A DNA stretch of 64,000 bases from Hoplostethus atlanticus (Eukaryota > Chordata > Actinopteri > Trachichthyiformes > Trachichthyidae): NCBI GenBank assembly GCA_034670405.1, contig JAXDDX010000054.1:1426001-1490000 (forward strand), written 5' to 3'. Positions within the stretch are counted from its first letter, which is position 1. Each line of letters begins with the position of its first letter. The position numbers and the translations under genes are program-made. The notes below the pieces were generated by a model. The model saw only the letters and a program-made list of their open reading frames with translations, ran no database searches and was not told where the DNA came from. Below are positions 50,130-62,089 of this stretch, piece by piece.

Positions 50130-52960
50130 GTAACTAAATGCCAACTACTTTATTTCACATGCGTGTTCATTTTGCGTACGTGCTTCTGTTTTTTTGGTGA
50201 CGGGTTTTGCTGTAGCAGATTTCTGACATCGTCTTTGTTTTACCTGTTCATCCTATGCTTCATTCAACGTGTGATTAAACATGTCTTTCATGGGGAAAAT
50301 GGAATTGGTCAGGGTAGAAAGTGTTGAGAAAATATTTAACGAGGAATTATCAATCACACTGCCTTTTGTTGTTTTGTTGTTGCATTATCAGAAATATGAA
50401 ATATTGCACAGGACCAACATGCACACATTTTGACATCGCACACATATAGTTCTTCTGCACACCCACAAAATGGCGAAAAAAATATTCTGGCTCCGCTTTA
50501 GCAGCTGCATAATATTAAAGGAGAGGTGTACAGTGCAATCAATAGCCTGTCCAATACACTGTCAGCGTTTTGATTATAGCTCTTACATGATGATGGCTAT
50601 AACCTTCGGGGACTAGCTAGTCAATATTGGAGACAGATCATAGACATATTCATACCTTATTGGCTCTGCATGATTCGGAACAGACAATACGGCTTCACCT
50701 GTACCCCCAGAGCATTGTGTTTGTAGTCCAACCTCGTTTTTTCTGGTAGGAAAATTGCCATCCAATGACTGCTTGGATTGAAGTCAAAGGTGGAAATTCA
50801 ATTATTGAAAAAGCACTCAAGTTTCATATAGTAGTCATAAATTACGAGATATCACCAAGATCAGCGGGGAAGCGAATGAGCAATGGAAGGCCATGAAAGC
50901 GTAAACATTTTATAGAAATGATTGTACAGTTTAATGATAGTTGCAGTATTTTGATAAATTCCCCATGAAAGCCATCATCGCTTTTGTCTCCCATGTCTGA
51001 AAAACGTTCATTCACTATTCTGTCTTTGTGCTTGCATCCTTGAAAAGCATATTTTACTCCTTGCTCAGAGCCCAGTGTGCGGTTAGTAAAACTCTTACCA
51101 ACGCTGACCTTGTACCTTAGTACAGCTTTTCTTTTTAAACCATAGTAGGAACCCTTTTAGCGTGCTGAGATACGTGCAAGGCGTGATGTCGGCAAGACGC
51201 GTCTCGCCACATTTTTCACCTGCAGGTAGACAACATGTTTAATTTTAAGAGATTACAGGGGAAAGAAGGCCCCTCCTTTTTATTTTTTTTTTTTTTTTTG
51301 CTGGCTCTTTCTCTGAGCACACAGCTTTTACCTCTAGAGGGATCCGCGACTAGAGCCTGTCAGCACAGTGTCAGGCTCCTGGCCCATCTGAATGAAAGGA
51401 GCCTTCACACACACTCTGTTTTTGTTATTTGTGATGTACTCTGGCCCAAACTATAACTCATGTGGAAACAGGGAAAGCTATCTTAATCCTTTATCGTTAC
51501 TTTCCACCAGTATAAGTGGTGCTAAAGCTCTCGGCCAATATCTCTTTTTAGCATTTCACCTGCCATGAAACAATTTGCCGCTGTGAATGAAGGATCGTCA
51601 CATTTTTTTAATGCATTTGGCAGTGAGGTGTTAATCTTACATTAACAGTGTTAACTGCAGCTATTAGATATTGTACTTCACTGCTATGCCGTACAGCTGG
51701 ATGAGCACTCTGGTTGAGGCTCTTTTTTTCAGGACACTGTCTTCCCTTGTTGACAAAGGACCCCAAAATATACATTACATACATTAAAGTCATACATGTT
51801 TGATTTTAATAAAAAACATAATTGTCTCTATTCCACATAATCCATACTAAATTGAAATCACGCTATTGACCTGCAAGGGCTGCATCACCTTGGCTTTGAT
51901 CAGATTTGAGTACAAACTAGCTGAGGTATAATTGTACAGTGTGGGGGTATAGTAAATCATGCAACAGACTAAAGATGTCTTATGAAATAATGGACAAGAA
52001 ACTCATATCATTATATAGATGAAATAATTACTGTTTTTTCTCCTAGGGTACCACATCAGCCGATAATTACAGCGTAGCGATTCATCAAAACCTTTTAATA
52101 TTGGGTTTTTGTAACGCTATCTATATTTAATATTATGTCTTAACAACTGATACCAGAGTGTTTGGGTGTAATTGGATGGATATAACAAGAATATGAGATC
52201 TAGTGATTTTTTTTTTTTGCATTGCATTGATCAGTGTGCGAGGTCTGCTATAATTATGTTTGGTGAGGTAGTATGTAGCCGTTCCTCAATGTGAAATTGA
52301 AGAGAACAGAATTGAAAAACACTCTGTGTGTGTGTGTGTGTGTGTGTGGATCTGTGAGTCTGTCTGAGGCAGTCTCTATGGGAAGTTTTAATAATGTTCC
52401 CTGACTTTACATCTAGTCAGAAAAAAAGATAACCGTTCACCCTAACTTAATCTATGCACCCATCCCCACATAAGTCTATATTTTCAATCACATTGTAAGC
52501 TAATTGCCTTCAGGGTCAGAGACTAACGGGTACCATGTCATCGAATTAGAGGAATCCTATTACAAAAAATTGGAAACTGTAATATGTAATTGAAAAAAAG
52601 TTAATAGATTGCAGACACAGCTTGAAATAATGAACTTGATGGTTGTGTCTGTAAATTGGTTGTGTCCTGTTTAATTTCATATTCCATGGATTTCAGAGGC
52701 AGAATAATCCAAAAATTGTTGAGAGTTGCCCAATGGATTCCATTACTGATTATGTTGTGCGGCAAATAATCCTTAATCTGTTCTGGATTCGATCTGAACA
52801 TGAACATGATGAAAAGTATGTGGCTCAATATTTTGGCTCTTCGCAGTGGAGAAGAATTTCTTTCTTTCTCTTCTTTGTTGCATTCAGTTTCTGATTTATT
52901 GGTTCACCATACATGCCAAAGTAACTCTCTGCTTTGTCTTTCCCCATTTTGGCTCCTCAG
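50130..52960 (+). other. Intron between microexon and olfactomedin exon
   Basis: Non-coding, 2,831 bases, moderately AT-rich. It contains a T17 tract at 51283-51299, a GT repeat at 52325-52348 and a short T tract near 52209. The last 60 bases form the pyrimidine-rich acceptor of the olfactomedin exon. Nothing else was recognised. Confidence 0.85.
52325..52348. repeat. (TG)12 microsatellite
   Basis: 12 TG units in the intron before the olfactomedin exon. Confidence 0.95.
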
Positions 52961-53761
52961 TATTCCTGTGCCCAGGGCTTCTGCGTGGGGTGTACCAGAG
53001 TGAACACCTCTTTGAATCAGACCACCAGTCTGGAGCCTGGTGCAAAGACCCTCTCCAAGCCTCCGATAAGATCTACTACATGCCCTGGACGCCCTACCGC
53101 ACAGACACGTTGACTGAATACTCCTCCAAAGAGGACTTCATTGCCGGAAGGCCGACAACAACCTATAAACTCCCACACCGCGTTGATGGAACAGGGTTTG
53201 TGGTCTATGATGGGGCGCTCTTCTTCAACAAGGAGCGCACTCGCAACATTGTCAAGTTTGACTTGCGGACTCGCATCAAGAGCGGAGAGGCCATCATCGC
53301 CAATGCCAACTACCACGACACCTCGCCGTACCGCTGGGGAGGGAAGTCGGACATTGACTTGGCCGTTGATGAAAATGGCCTTTGGGTAATCTACGCCACC
53401 GAGCAGAACAACGGGCGGATTGTCATCAGCCAGCTCAATCCCTACACGTTGCGTGTCGAAGGGACCTGGGACACGGCTTATGACAAACGCTCAGCATCCA
53501 ACGCTTTCATGATCTGCGGAATCCTCTACGTGGTGAAGTCCGTGTATGAGGACGACGACAATGAAGCGACAGGGAACAAGATCGACTACATCTACAACAC
53601 AGAGCTAAGTAAGGACGGATTCCTGGACATCCCCTTCCCCAACTCCTACCAGTACATTGCCGCCGTGGATTACAATCCCAGGGACAATCTGCTGTACGTT
53701 TGGAACAATTACCACGTGGTTAAGTACTCACTGGACTTTGGAGCATTGGACAATAGGCTAG
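52961..53761 (+). CDS. adgrl3: adgrl3 exon: olfactomedin domain
   Basis: This 801-base exon (2 + 266 codons + 1) starts after ggctcctcag and ends at G before the strong donor gtaaga. It encodes essentially the whole olfactomedin-like beta-propeller, from [17 protein letters not shown] to [16 protein letters not shown], with no gaps against the latrophilin-3 pattern. The two cysteines that form the domain disulphide in the family are present (FLCPG and FMICG). The calcium/sodium-binding residues are kept: Asp at 53356-53358 within [11 protein letters not shown], Asn-Ala in SASNAF, and Val-Asp in [10 protein letters not shown]. The FLRT-contact Tyr of SPYRWGG is at 53329-53331. The domain binds FLRT proteins across the synapse. 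Differences from the mammalian protein cluster in one loop ([15 protein letters not shown]) and at the C-terminal edge (ALDNRLG). The open frame continues upstream to 52846 and downstream past 53761 only by chance through intron. Confidence 0.98.
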
Positions 53762-55734
53762 GTAAGACCCGTTTTTATTCTTTCTCTTATATAATCATAT
53801 AATATTTAAGTTTTTGGTGCCATTTCCAGTATCAGGATCAGTGGTATTCACAGTGTTTAATACTGGGTGCGGTGTGGATGAATGTTATTGGATTACGCTA
53901 TGTGTTGGACAGTGGAAGTGACTGCAGAATATCAGATTTTGATGTGAAAGAAAATCAGCCTGGTGTGACTTTTTACTGAAAATTACAGTGATGAAAATAG
54001 AAATTGTCATCACACACATTTAGTTTGTTGTTCTTTGGGGGCTGGTGATAATTGGCTATATGGAGCGATGCTCAATCTGTTATTATTTGAATCAGTCACC
54101 CAAATGTTCGTGTAACAAAGTCAACAAGCAAAGCGCGGCTATGTGGAATCATGTTGTTGTCATATGTAGCGTTTGAGAACCTTTTTGTAGTATGGGGAAA
54201 ACAAACATGATTGGCACAAAAACAAGCAACCACTGTTGTTGGCATTCACATTATGTGCTTTATCTATCCTCAGAGAAGAGCAATATTTGAGGACAACTGT
54301 CAGCCATAAAAAGTCTATGGTACACAGGGTGTCTAACACTGAAAAGGCACTTCACTTTTTTAGTTCAGCCTCAAAATTAGTCCTTTTTCTTACAGTATCT
54401 GTCGCATTTGCAAATGTGCAACTGCTCACATTAAACTTGCTAAAACTCTTTTGAATTCGAATTTCTTCACTCCATTGTTCTTTTTATAAAACTGGTGCTT
54501 GTTGTGAGGCATGCAACGGGGCAAAAGAAACTGTTTTGACACACCAAGGTAATTCTTTGCGGTATCTCATCAACAGCCCTAGTCTTGAATGTCACAAGTT
54601 ATTTGACTGTGAAGTCCCTACCTCTCCTCCCTTCACTGGAAATTACTGTTCTCACCTGCTGCTTGCCAGTTTAATTTATTTTTCTTAGATGCCAGCTAAC
54701 CCATCCCAAAGCTTTCTTAAACACTGAAGTGAAATATCCCATTCATCCAGCGACTATGCTTACAATGTTTTAGTTTTGTTGGTAGTCACACGGCTATAGA
54801 TAATATAATATCTTGCGGTTATGGCAGGTAAGGGAAATTGTGTTGTTTTGTGCTTGCTGTTTAAAATGACTGTCTATCACACAAAGCAGTTGGATGCTAC
54901 GTTTCGGACCATTATCTTGTCGAGGTGTGCTAACTTTGATAGCTTTCCAACAATGACCATACTAGATCTACTAGAGTACTAGACATACTCAGAGTACTAG
55001 ATCTCTGACAGTGTAAGAGAGTTCTGTCTTTGGCTGCTGTTGTGCAGAATAGGCTCACCTCCAAAGAGCAAGGAGTCTGCTGCACAGACTGTACAGAACA
55101 GATAATAAAATGTTAAATAGACTGGATGGACAGAGTCAAAGAACAAATATAAATGGCAAATAAACTGATCAGGCATTAAAGAGTGATTGAATGGACTCCA
55201 TAATGTTAAACCATTTAGTTTGTTCAACTGACGCTGACATGCTGTACCAAACGAGAAAACTGAAGATGCAGGCCTATTCCTGGGGCCACTGTCAAAGGTA
55301 TTCTTGTTCAAAGTGAGTTCTCTACACCTTTGTTTTGAGCCTAGCTTCAAAGCAGAGGTATACTGTCCTTACAACGAAGTCGAACTTGCCCCGAAATAGA
55401 AACTGTTGCTGCATACAAATTTGTGTAAACGTAACTTTCATATTGTTTGTTTATTTACTCTCCATGCCAGTGGAGGCGCATGAAGATTAAAGTGGTAACC
55501 AAAATGTAGGGAAACTGGAAATAGCAATGACAAAAACTGCAGCAACAACAACAATAATGGCTACGGTGAAAGAGGTTTTAGATATAAAGATATCGGGAGT
55601 CAGATATCCTCTAATAAGCTCAGCATTTTGAAGAGTTGACCACGAGACATTAGTATGGCGATGTAAACAAAGGCAATGAAATGGCCTGGAAATGGACACA
55701 ACAAATCACGTGATATTTTAGACTAATTGCAGAT

Positions 55735-56160
55735 GGTTGTGCACTGGGGGCCGGTGTGCAAAGAATTAGTTGGGGCAGCAATCCTATGCACACTGCAGAG
55801 TCTGAAGCCAATTCGGCGCTTAATTTTTTTTCTGCAAAAACGCGTCCTTTTGTTCATATGAACCTGCCGAAATTCATTTTCCACAGCAAGTACACCGTGG
55901 CCTTGAGGGTCTTGAAAATAGTGCCTGTTAACGCTGCTAGAAGGGCACGGCTGTCTAAAACAAGCTCAATTCCACCTGTGCTTCCGCAATGCCCCTACTG
56001 CTTCCTCCACCACCGTGGACATGCATGATCTGCCATTCCAATAGGGCATGGGATATTGGCAATGGAGCAGGAGAGCCATGCCCAGTCCTACAGCTGTGGC
56101 TTGGTGCCGCATGCAATACCACACAGTTCAGGGCATAGCAAATGTTACAGGGCATTAGGC
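55735..56160. mobile_element. Possible decayed DNA-transposon segment
   Basis: The stretch has a composition and motifs (ggccggtgtgcaaagaatta, gccaattcggcgcttaattt) that recall internal parts of fish PIF/Harbinger-type elements. It lies 1.8 kb from a clearer Harbinger-like remnant. No terminal repeats or transposase motifs could be established, so this is a weak call. Confidence 0.22.
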
Positions 56161-56991
56161 AGGGGGGTTAAGGGAAAGAATAATGACATCTGGAATGGCC
56201 CAAAGCATAATGTTTGGATAATTGGGTATCTAGCGCTGACATGAGGAGCCACCACTATCCTCGGAGCCTCCATTCAGGTGGTGTCTGGTTAAGAATGATG
56301 TTGAAGGTTTTTGATCTATCTCGGCAAGTCTTTCTAAGGTGCATCCATTATTCCTGTGCCCTTTGTGTATGTTGCAACATGAAAGGAAACTTCGTTTTCT
56401 TCTGGCTGTTGAGGTGGACATGACGTTCATTCAGTCGCTGCGACCGGCTGTTCTCAAGGACAGATGATGTGTGCCAAAGAGTGCTTCCATGACAACTGCT
56501 ATTGATAATTAAATTCACTGGATTGGGTATAAAAACAAATTCTACATAGACTGCAAAAATAAAAGCTCTCTTCTCCTTGGTAATTTTTTTCCTTCAGTGA
56601 AATTCAATGTAGCCTAGAATGTGCAAGGGTGAGTGGGAAATGAATTGCTCTGTGGTCTTCTGTTAAAAGTGATGAAAAGGCATGAAAAGAAACAAAAAAT
56701 GGTTTTATGTAGCGTGTTGTGAAGGTCATTTATCGTCCGCCGCCATAGAGCACAACATTCAGTACAGGGAATACTTTGAATGGTGACAGGGATATGAAGA
56801 AAACTTGCTTTCCTGTTCCTCTTATTTTTAAAACAGTAATGATAAAATATATGTATTTACCACAAACATTGGGTTTGTCGAAATCCCATACTCCTCTATT
56901 CTTAATGAAATTGTAGTCAAAGAAGAATCCCTTGCTCTCGTACAGAGAACTCCTGAGATCATACCCGCCATAACTATTATTTCCTTAAGGT

Positions 56992-57008
56992 TGACCTGAG
57001 GTTGACCT
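56992..57008 (-). promoter_or_regulatory. DR5-type retinoic-acid-response-like site
   Basis: TGACCT-gaggt-TGACCT is the complement of AGGTCA-n5-AGGTCA, the classical RAR/RXR arrangement. It arises from a tandem duplication of the 11-mer aggttgacctg, so the spacing may be incidental. Confidence 0.3.
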
Positions 57009-57946
57009 GAGATGATCGCAGCTTCACTAGACTAACTCTTGTGTGCGTCTGACACAGTGAACATGACTAAACCGTTCACAGCGACTCGACAGGCATAGGA
57101 AGCTCAGGCAGCCACTCGAGAAGATTTGCCCCAGCCTCAGACAGCTGCCACTGGTGTCTGCAGCACTAATGTGTTGTCAGAAGGCAGAAACCCAAGCTAT
57201 TTAAACGATCCAGTCGTGTTATCTGAGCAGCAAGCTTAAGGTTAATCGCACAGATTCATTCTATTCAATATAAATACCCATGCATCTTTGCTATCTACCG
57301 ATATGATGATGCACCTTCAGATTCTGCATTTAATCATTCAAAGTAACATATTGTATTGTATTGAGTACTGTATTGATATTATGGAGCAGCCAGTGTGAAC
57401 TTGTTAATTGATACCTACCTGTGTGTTATTCCCCCACGTCACCTTCCAGTGCTTAGTTAGTACCCTTGGACAACCTCTGCTCTGTGAATGGGCCACTTTC
57501 TTTTGTCACCTCATGCTATCTGCGTAGAATGGGGGCAGGCTATGGCGCAGTTGTTGTTATGTACCCTCTCTGTCTGGTGTGCCTGTTATCTTGCCACATG
57601 TTGCCATCTGGCCAGGGCATGCTGCCAGCTCTGCTGGGCTGGAGGGAGCCTGAGGCGCAGCCGTCCCGACCTTCATGCCGAAACTGGCATGTTTCGCGCA
57701 CTCTGGCCCATCTTGGCTCCATTGGAAGTAACTGAGACACGCTAAATTGATTAAGAGTGGCTAAGCGGTAAATGCAGGCTGGCAGTGTCTGTTGAGATAA
57801 TCTTAGAGTGACTCAGTGAACTTCATCGCTTATGTGCTGGCTCTCCAGTACCTGTCTGGCATTTGATTGACATACTTTGACATGCTGTTATATAAACTCA
57901 GCAGTGTCACCTGGAGTTGAATGTCTTGCTTTGTAATTCTAACTCC

Positions 57947-58620
57947 GGGCTCTATTTTCATGACTCAATTGTGCACAGGGTAAAGCACAGTCAAAGGCAC
58001 ATGGTGCAAGCATACAGGGCATGGTGACTGATTTTTGGTAATTTTGTGGTCAGAGGCACATGCGGCACCTGCGGCACAGTTGCAAACAGGGTTGGATTAG
58101 GAGGAATACATTATTAGTACGTGTGGCGGGCCAAATGTATTTTCCTTCCCTTTAAAAGCAGTGTGCTCTGCACCACGACAACGATTTGCCGATGGAAGAG
58201 AACAATCCGGAGCGGCTCCACCACAAAAGCTTCTCCCAAGAGGAAATTGATGTCCTTGTGTAGGAGTTGCAGAATTGCCACAAGCGAATATACAGCCTAG
58301 TTAACCGATCAGTAACCTTTTGTATGAAGGAAAATTTTTTCATGGAGATATCGAAATTCTCTTTTGTGTGGTGTTTGCTGTGTGTCACGGCACATACTGA
58401 GAGTGTGTGTCTCCTCCCACTTAGGTTGAGTCGAGATCACAGTGAGTCACCAAACTACCAAACGGTGCTCAGGCAAGAAAAAAACAAACTGTCGGCCTGG
58501 CGAAAATGCCACTTTGCCGGCGCGAATGCCCCCGCAATTCGCACCTCCTTGTGTCACTGCTGCAGGAAAACCTTTTGCATGCTGCAGTGAAGCTTCTGCG
58601 ATTTAGGCGCTTGTGAATGT
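57947..58620 (+). mobile_element. PIF/Harbinger-like DNA transposon remnant
   Basis: The left edge gggctctattttcatgact followed by repeated gcac/gtgc-rich words (aaagcacagtcaaaggcaca, tggtgcaagc) matches the terminal pattern of fish Harbinger elements, which begin GGGCCCTATTTT. About 240 bases in lies a broken Myb/SANT-like reading frame, the accessory protein carried by this superfamily. The right end is not secure: a loose complement of the terminus (gaaataggggctg) occurs at 58831-58843, but the similarity is weak. No transposase frame was seen. Confidence 0.5.
58192..58344 (+). pseudogene. Broken Myb/SANT-like protein of the Harbinger remnant
   Basis: The frame starting at ATG 58192 reads MEENNPERLHHKSFSQEEID then VLV, a TAG stop at 58261-58263, and continues ELQNCHKRIYSLVNRSVTF. 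The pattern 'F-(S/T)-x-E-E-(I/V)-x-x-L-V-x-E-(L/V)-x...K-R-I-(Y/F)' is that of the Myb/SANT-like DNA-binding domain in Harbinger accessory proteins. The in-frame stop and lack of a long continuation mark it as dead. No host function is implied. Confidence 0.5.
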
Positions 58621-59585
58621 AGGCTACGTACTTTTTTTGCAGCCTACATACTTATTACTCGCTTAGTGCAATTATTATTGATGACAAGACTGGGTCTGGA
58701 GGTTTAGCATTACAGCTGTAAATTATGAATTATTTTTCCATCACACACACACAAACACTTCTTCCTTCAAAACCTTTAATGTCAAAACACAGTGGGACTC
58801 TGTTAGTAATGCAGCTTTTTTTTGTGCATTGAAATAGGGGCTGCTTTGTTGGTGCTTTAGAGAATGTTTGTATCCTTCAGAGGCATACTTGTCATGTAAC
58901 AGTAATTTGGGGTGGATTGTATTACTCCCTAGTTAGTGCCTGTTGTGTTTTTCTCCACTTCTTAGGGCATCATACAGTAGATCTTACATTTACCAAGGAG
59001 GAATATTTTTTTTCTGTTAAGGAATTTGAATGAAACCTTATTCAATTTGTACAGGCGAGCTCATGTTTCAAGCAGTTCACAATGTGACATGATCATTCGC
59101 TCTGCACGCTACCCCATTATACATCACATGATTTTGTCTGACTTTCCTTCCTCCCGAGTGGCCATCCATCATGGGCCTTTGCGGCTCTACCTTGATCCAG
59201 AAATCATACACAGATCACCTGTGTAGTGAGAGGGGTGGCAGGCAATCCCTCAATTAAGGCCAACACCCTATCCATCTCTACTGACACGTGCAGAAATGGA
59301 GAAAAGGGAGAGTAAAAAACACACTCGGAGTGAAAGTCTTTGACAGTGAGAGACTTGTGTCTTAATGTGATGTGGGACTGTGGGGTGGTATTTATCCCTG
59401 CATGCATATAACATGAACTTCTGTCTTTGGTCAGCTCGGTGTGTAACAAACAAAAAAAAAAGAATTGCCACATGAAATTGAGCAGGTTGTGTGGCTTCCC
59501 AACCCAAAGACATTTATTTTAGTGACTGGAGGCCTGTGACGCGCCTGTGACAGTTGATGGTGTTTTGAAAATCCCTTTTGCCCAT

Positions 59586-59613
59586 TGTGTGTTTGTGTGT
59601 GTTTGTCTGTGTG

Positions 59614-59660
<47 letters not shown>
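59586..59660. repeat. Interrupted (GT)n microsatellite
   Basis: Alternating GT with tttg and tctg interruptions, about 75 bases. Confidence 0.93.
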
Positions 59661-61970
59661 ACCTTTCCTCTATGTGACTCTGAAATCCCCCCCCCTCGTC
59701 TGTCCCACTCTTATTTGCTCCTTTCCCCTCCCGTCCTCCTCGATGAGGGTTGGTCTCGACAGTAGCCTGAGAGACTCTGGCTTTGGCTCTGAGAATAAAA
59801 ACTGAGACATCAACACTCCTCATCTCAGGTTTGACAGGATCTTGCTGAATATGCTTTTCTGTTTGTTCTGTTTGACTTTAGAATGTGTACTATTACAGTA
59901 TTTATTTGTGTATTTACAGCGCATATAATCTTGGCCTTTGTGTAGGTCTCAATAGATGTAGTACACATTTCCATAATGTGAATGCATGTTTACAATTTTG
60001 TATTTGTCTGCAAGGGGAGTATTGTGCACATGTGCACGTACGCTTGCCCGAACTAATTAGGCAGAAAACGTCACTTTCTTATTTGTGTTTTTTTTTGTCC
60101 TCTCATGCAAGGTCCTTGAACATGCATGCGTCTGTGTAGGGAATTCACTCGGTATCTCTGCTCTGTAATGCGTATGTATGCCACTACAGGCTTTGCTCTT
60201 TCTAACTCAACACAGTAAGTGCCTCTCCGGGGCTGTGTCCATGTGTGCATATATATCAGCCCGGTGCATATGCTTCTCTCAGCGACATGTGACCTCCATA
60301 GCTGCCCTCTGGAGTTTCAGGAAAGAGAGGTGGGGAATGAGGAATTAATTGCCAAACAATGCATCAGCTCCCATCCATTATGGTTCTCATCATGTCAGAT
60401 GATATCGAAGCATTACCGGATGTCTGGCCACATAATTCACCGCGCATACCCCCTCCTCACACCCCCGCTCCCCCCCTTCCCGCAAACCCACCGTTGCTTT
60501 CTCTGACAGATTTGTGGGCCTGCCTCAAAAGGCTCCATTAAATGACAGGAGTTTTATCATCATTTACACACACACACACCCTTCCTCCACACACACACAC
60601 ACACACACCACCACCACTCTCTTCAGCGACATATCTAGCATTATTGGGGGATCGTATGGCATAAACATGGGGGGCTCGCTAGGCTGTGGAGCTGAGTGAG
60701 TCATGCCTTAATAAAGCAGGCATTGAGATTTTGAGATGTAGGCTTAGTAAGGGCTGGATTTCCATGGTGACTTGGTCAACAAGAATGAATGGGAAGCCCC
60801 CAAGATTCATTTCGTGAATGTGACCAATCACATTCAAACACTGGGAAAGTCTGTCGTACAGAGCCAGTTGAAACAGCTGGGAAAAAGGAATAATTGTGTG
60901 CCTTAATCTCCCAACAAGAACGCAGCCCAACATGCGTTCTCTCAAGATAATATTCTTCCCAAGACAACTTAGAAGAATATTCTTCAGGACTCCCGTATCC
61001 ACTTGGAGTTCTTGGTTACCTGGCTCCAAAAATCCAACATGTTGCCGCCCGTAAATCCAATTTCCCAGGGGTTCAAACAGGCCAGTAGAAAGTCAACAGG
61101 TGAAGTCACAGTCACTTTGTCCATTTATTTTTGCAGTCAATGGAAGTGCTTGCAGAATGTGTAATCATGCATGCAGGTTCAAATGCTCAAATCAGGAAGT
61201 AATTAGGTTCAACTTCAAGACTGGCAGTCACTTTCCTGTCAAGACGCTTGCTCATTTTTACCCCCCGAAAGCCCTTTCCTACTGCTTTTGATCTCGAGTG
61301 TGCAGAACTTTTTTTTTCAGAGGCAATGACACCACTCTCGGTGCGGAAACGGCAAGTAGTATAAACGGGATTCATTTCAAAATAGCATAGGTTTAGTTCC
61401 TGGAGCGAAGTAGAGGGGGCTTATCTAATTGTGGAAGCCACGAGCCCTGGGGTGCAGAGAGAGAGGCTAATTAGTTAGAAATGAATACTTTGAAATTAAG
61501 CACAAAGCCCCGTGTGTGGCGTGGCGTTTTGTGAGGGGGGATTTTCTGCAATTGAAGCGGAGCGTAAACGATGAGTGGAGTTGCTGTTTTGATGAGAGCG
61601 GAATCTGGAGTGCAGAGTGAAGTTCGTGCTTGTGTTTTGTGAAATTAAAAAAGTCGAATGGCCGTCCACGAACTGCCATTCTTATTTTTAGGCACATATT
61701 GTCGTTTGGCTTAAGGAGCATGAATATCTCAAGGCCTGAGCGCCGGCTATTAGCATTGCTAATTTCTAATCAATTCGCTAAAGCCTTTGAGGATGCAGCG
61801 ATTGGAGGTTTGAGACCTTTATTGAATTATGCTCAAAGCATGTCGTATCATTATGCAACCATCTGAACACATCACAGATGACACTGTTTTACAGTTATAG
61901 TGTTTTAGAAGATGGATATTGTCGTTATTCTCAGGGCGCAATCGTGGAAAAGAATATATGCATATATCAT

Positions 61971-62089
61971 GGTAAATGTGAGGGAAAATGGTAGTGTGAC
62001 TAGAGTATTCCACTCATATTAAACAGGAAATGTGCACATTTACCACCCTGCAGGTAAATGTGCACTATTACAATTTTCCCATATTTACC
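61971..62089. repeat. Nested fold-back built from GGTAAAT(G)TG words
   Basis: The inner arms gtgcacatttacc (62032-62044) and ggtaaatgtgcac (62053-62065) are perfect complements around accctgca. An outer imperfect pair, ggtaaatgtgagggaaaatg (from 61971) and caattttcccatatttacc (to 62089), encloses them, giving a stem of about 119 bases in total. Confidence 0.8.

Larger units (their letters stand above)
12370..53761 (+). other. adgrl3: Central ectodomain part of latrophilin-3 gene (partial, four exons)
   Basis: The four exons at 12370-12583, 38816-38925, 50115-50129 and 52961-53761 splice into one continuous frame. The product runs from the mature N terminus ([15 protein letters not shown]) through the lectin domain, a five-residue linker insert and the olfactomedin domain. 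Every intron begins with GT and ends with AG. Introns are 26,232, 11,189 and 2,831 bases. The paralogue is called from residues typical of latrophilin-3 rather than 1 or 2: [43 protein letters not shown], and [25 protein letters not shown]. Latrophilins are adhesion GPCRs at synapses that bind teneurins and FLRTs. The signal-peptide exon and everything after the olfactomedin exon are outside the window or not recognised. Some teleosts carry two adgrl3 copies, and the sequence alone cannot say which this is. Confidence 0.95.

Noticed and set aside
52846-53802. A 318-codon open frame treated as a complete small protein
   Set aside because: Its first 38 codons and last 13 are intron. The real exon is 52961-53761, set by the acceptor ctcctcag, the donor gtaaga and latrophilin homology.
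60679-61029. 116-codon minus-strand frame
   Set aside because: It reads like ordinary protein in composition but matches nothing I recognise and has no promoter or splice context.
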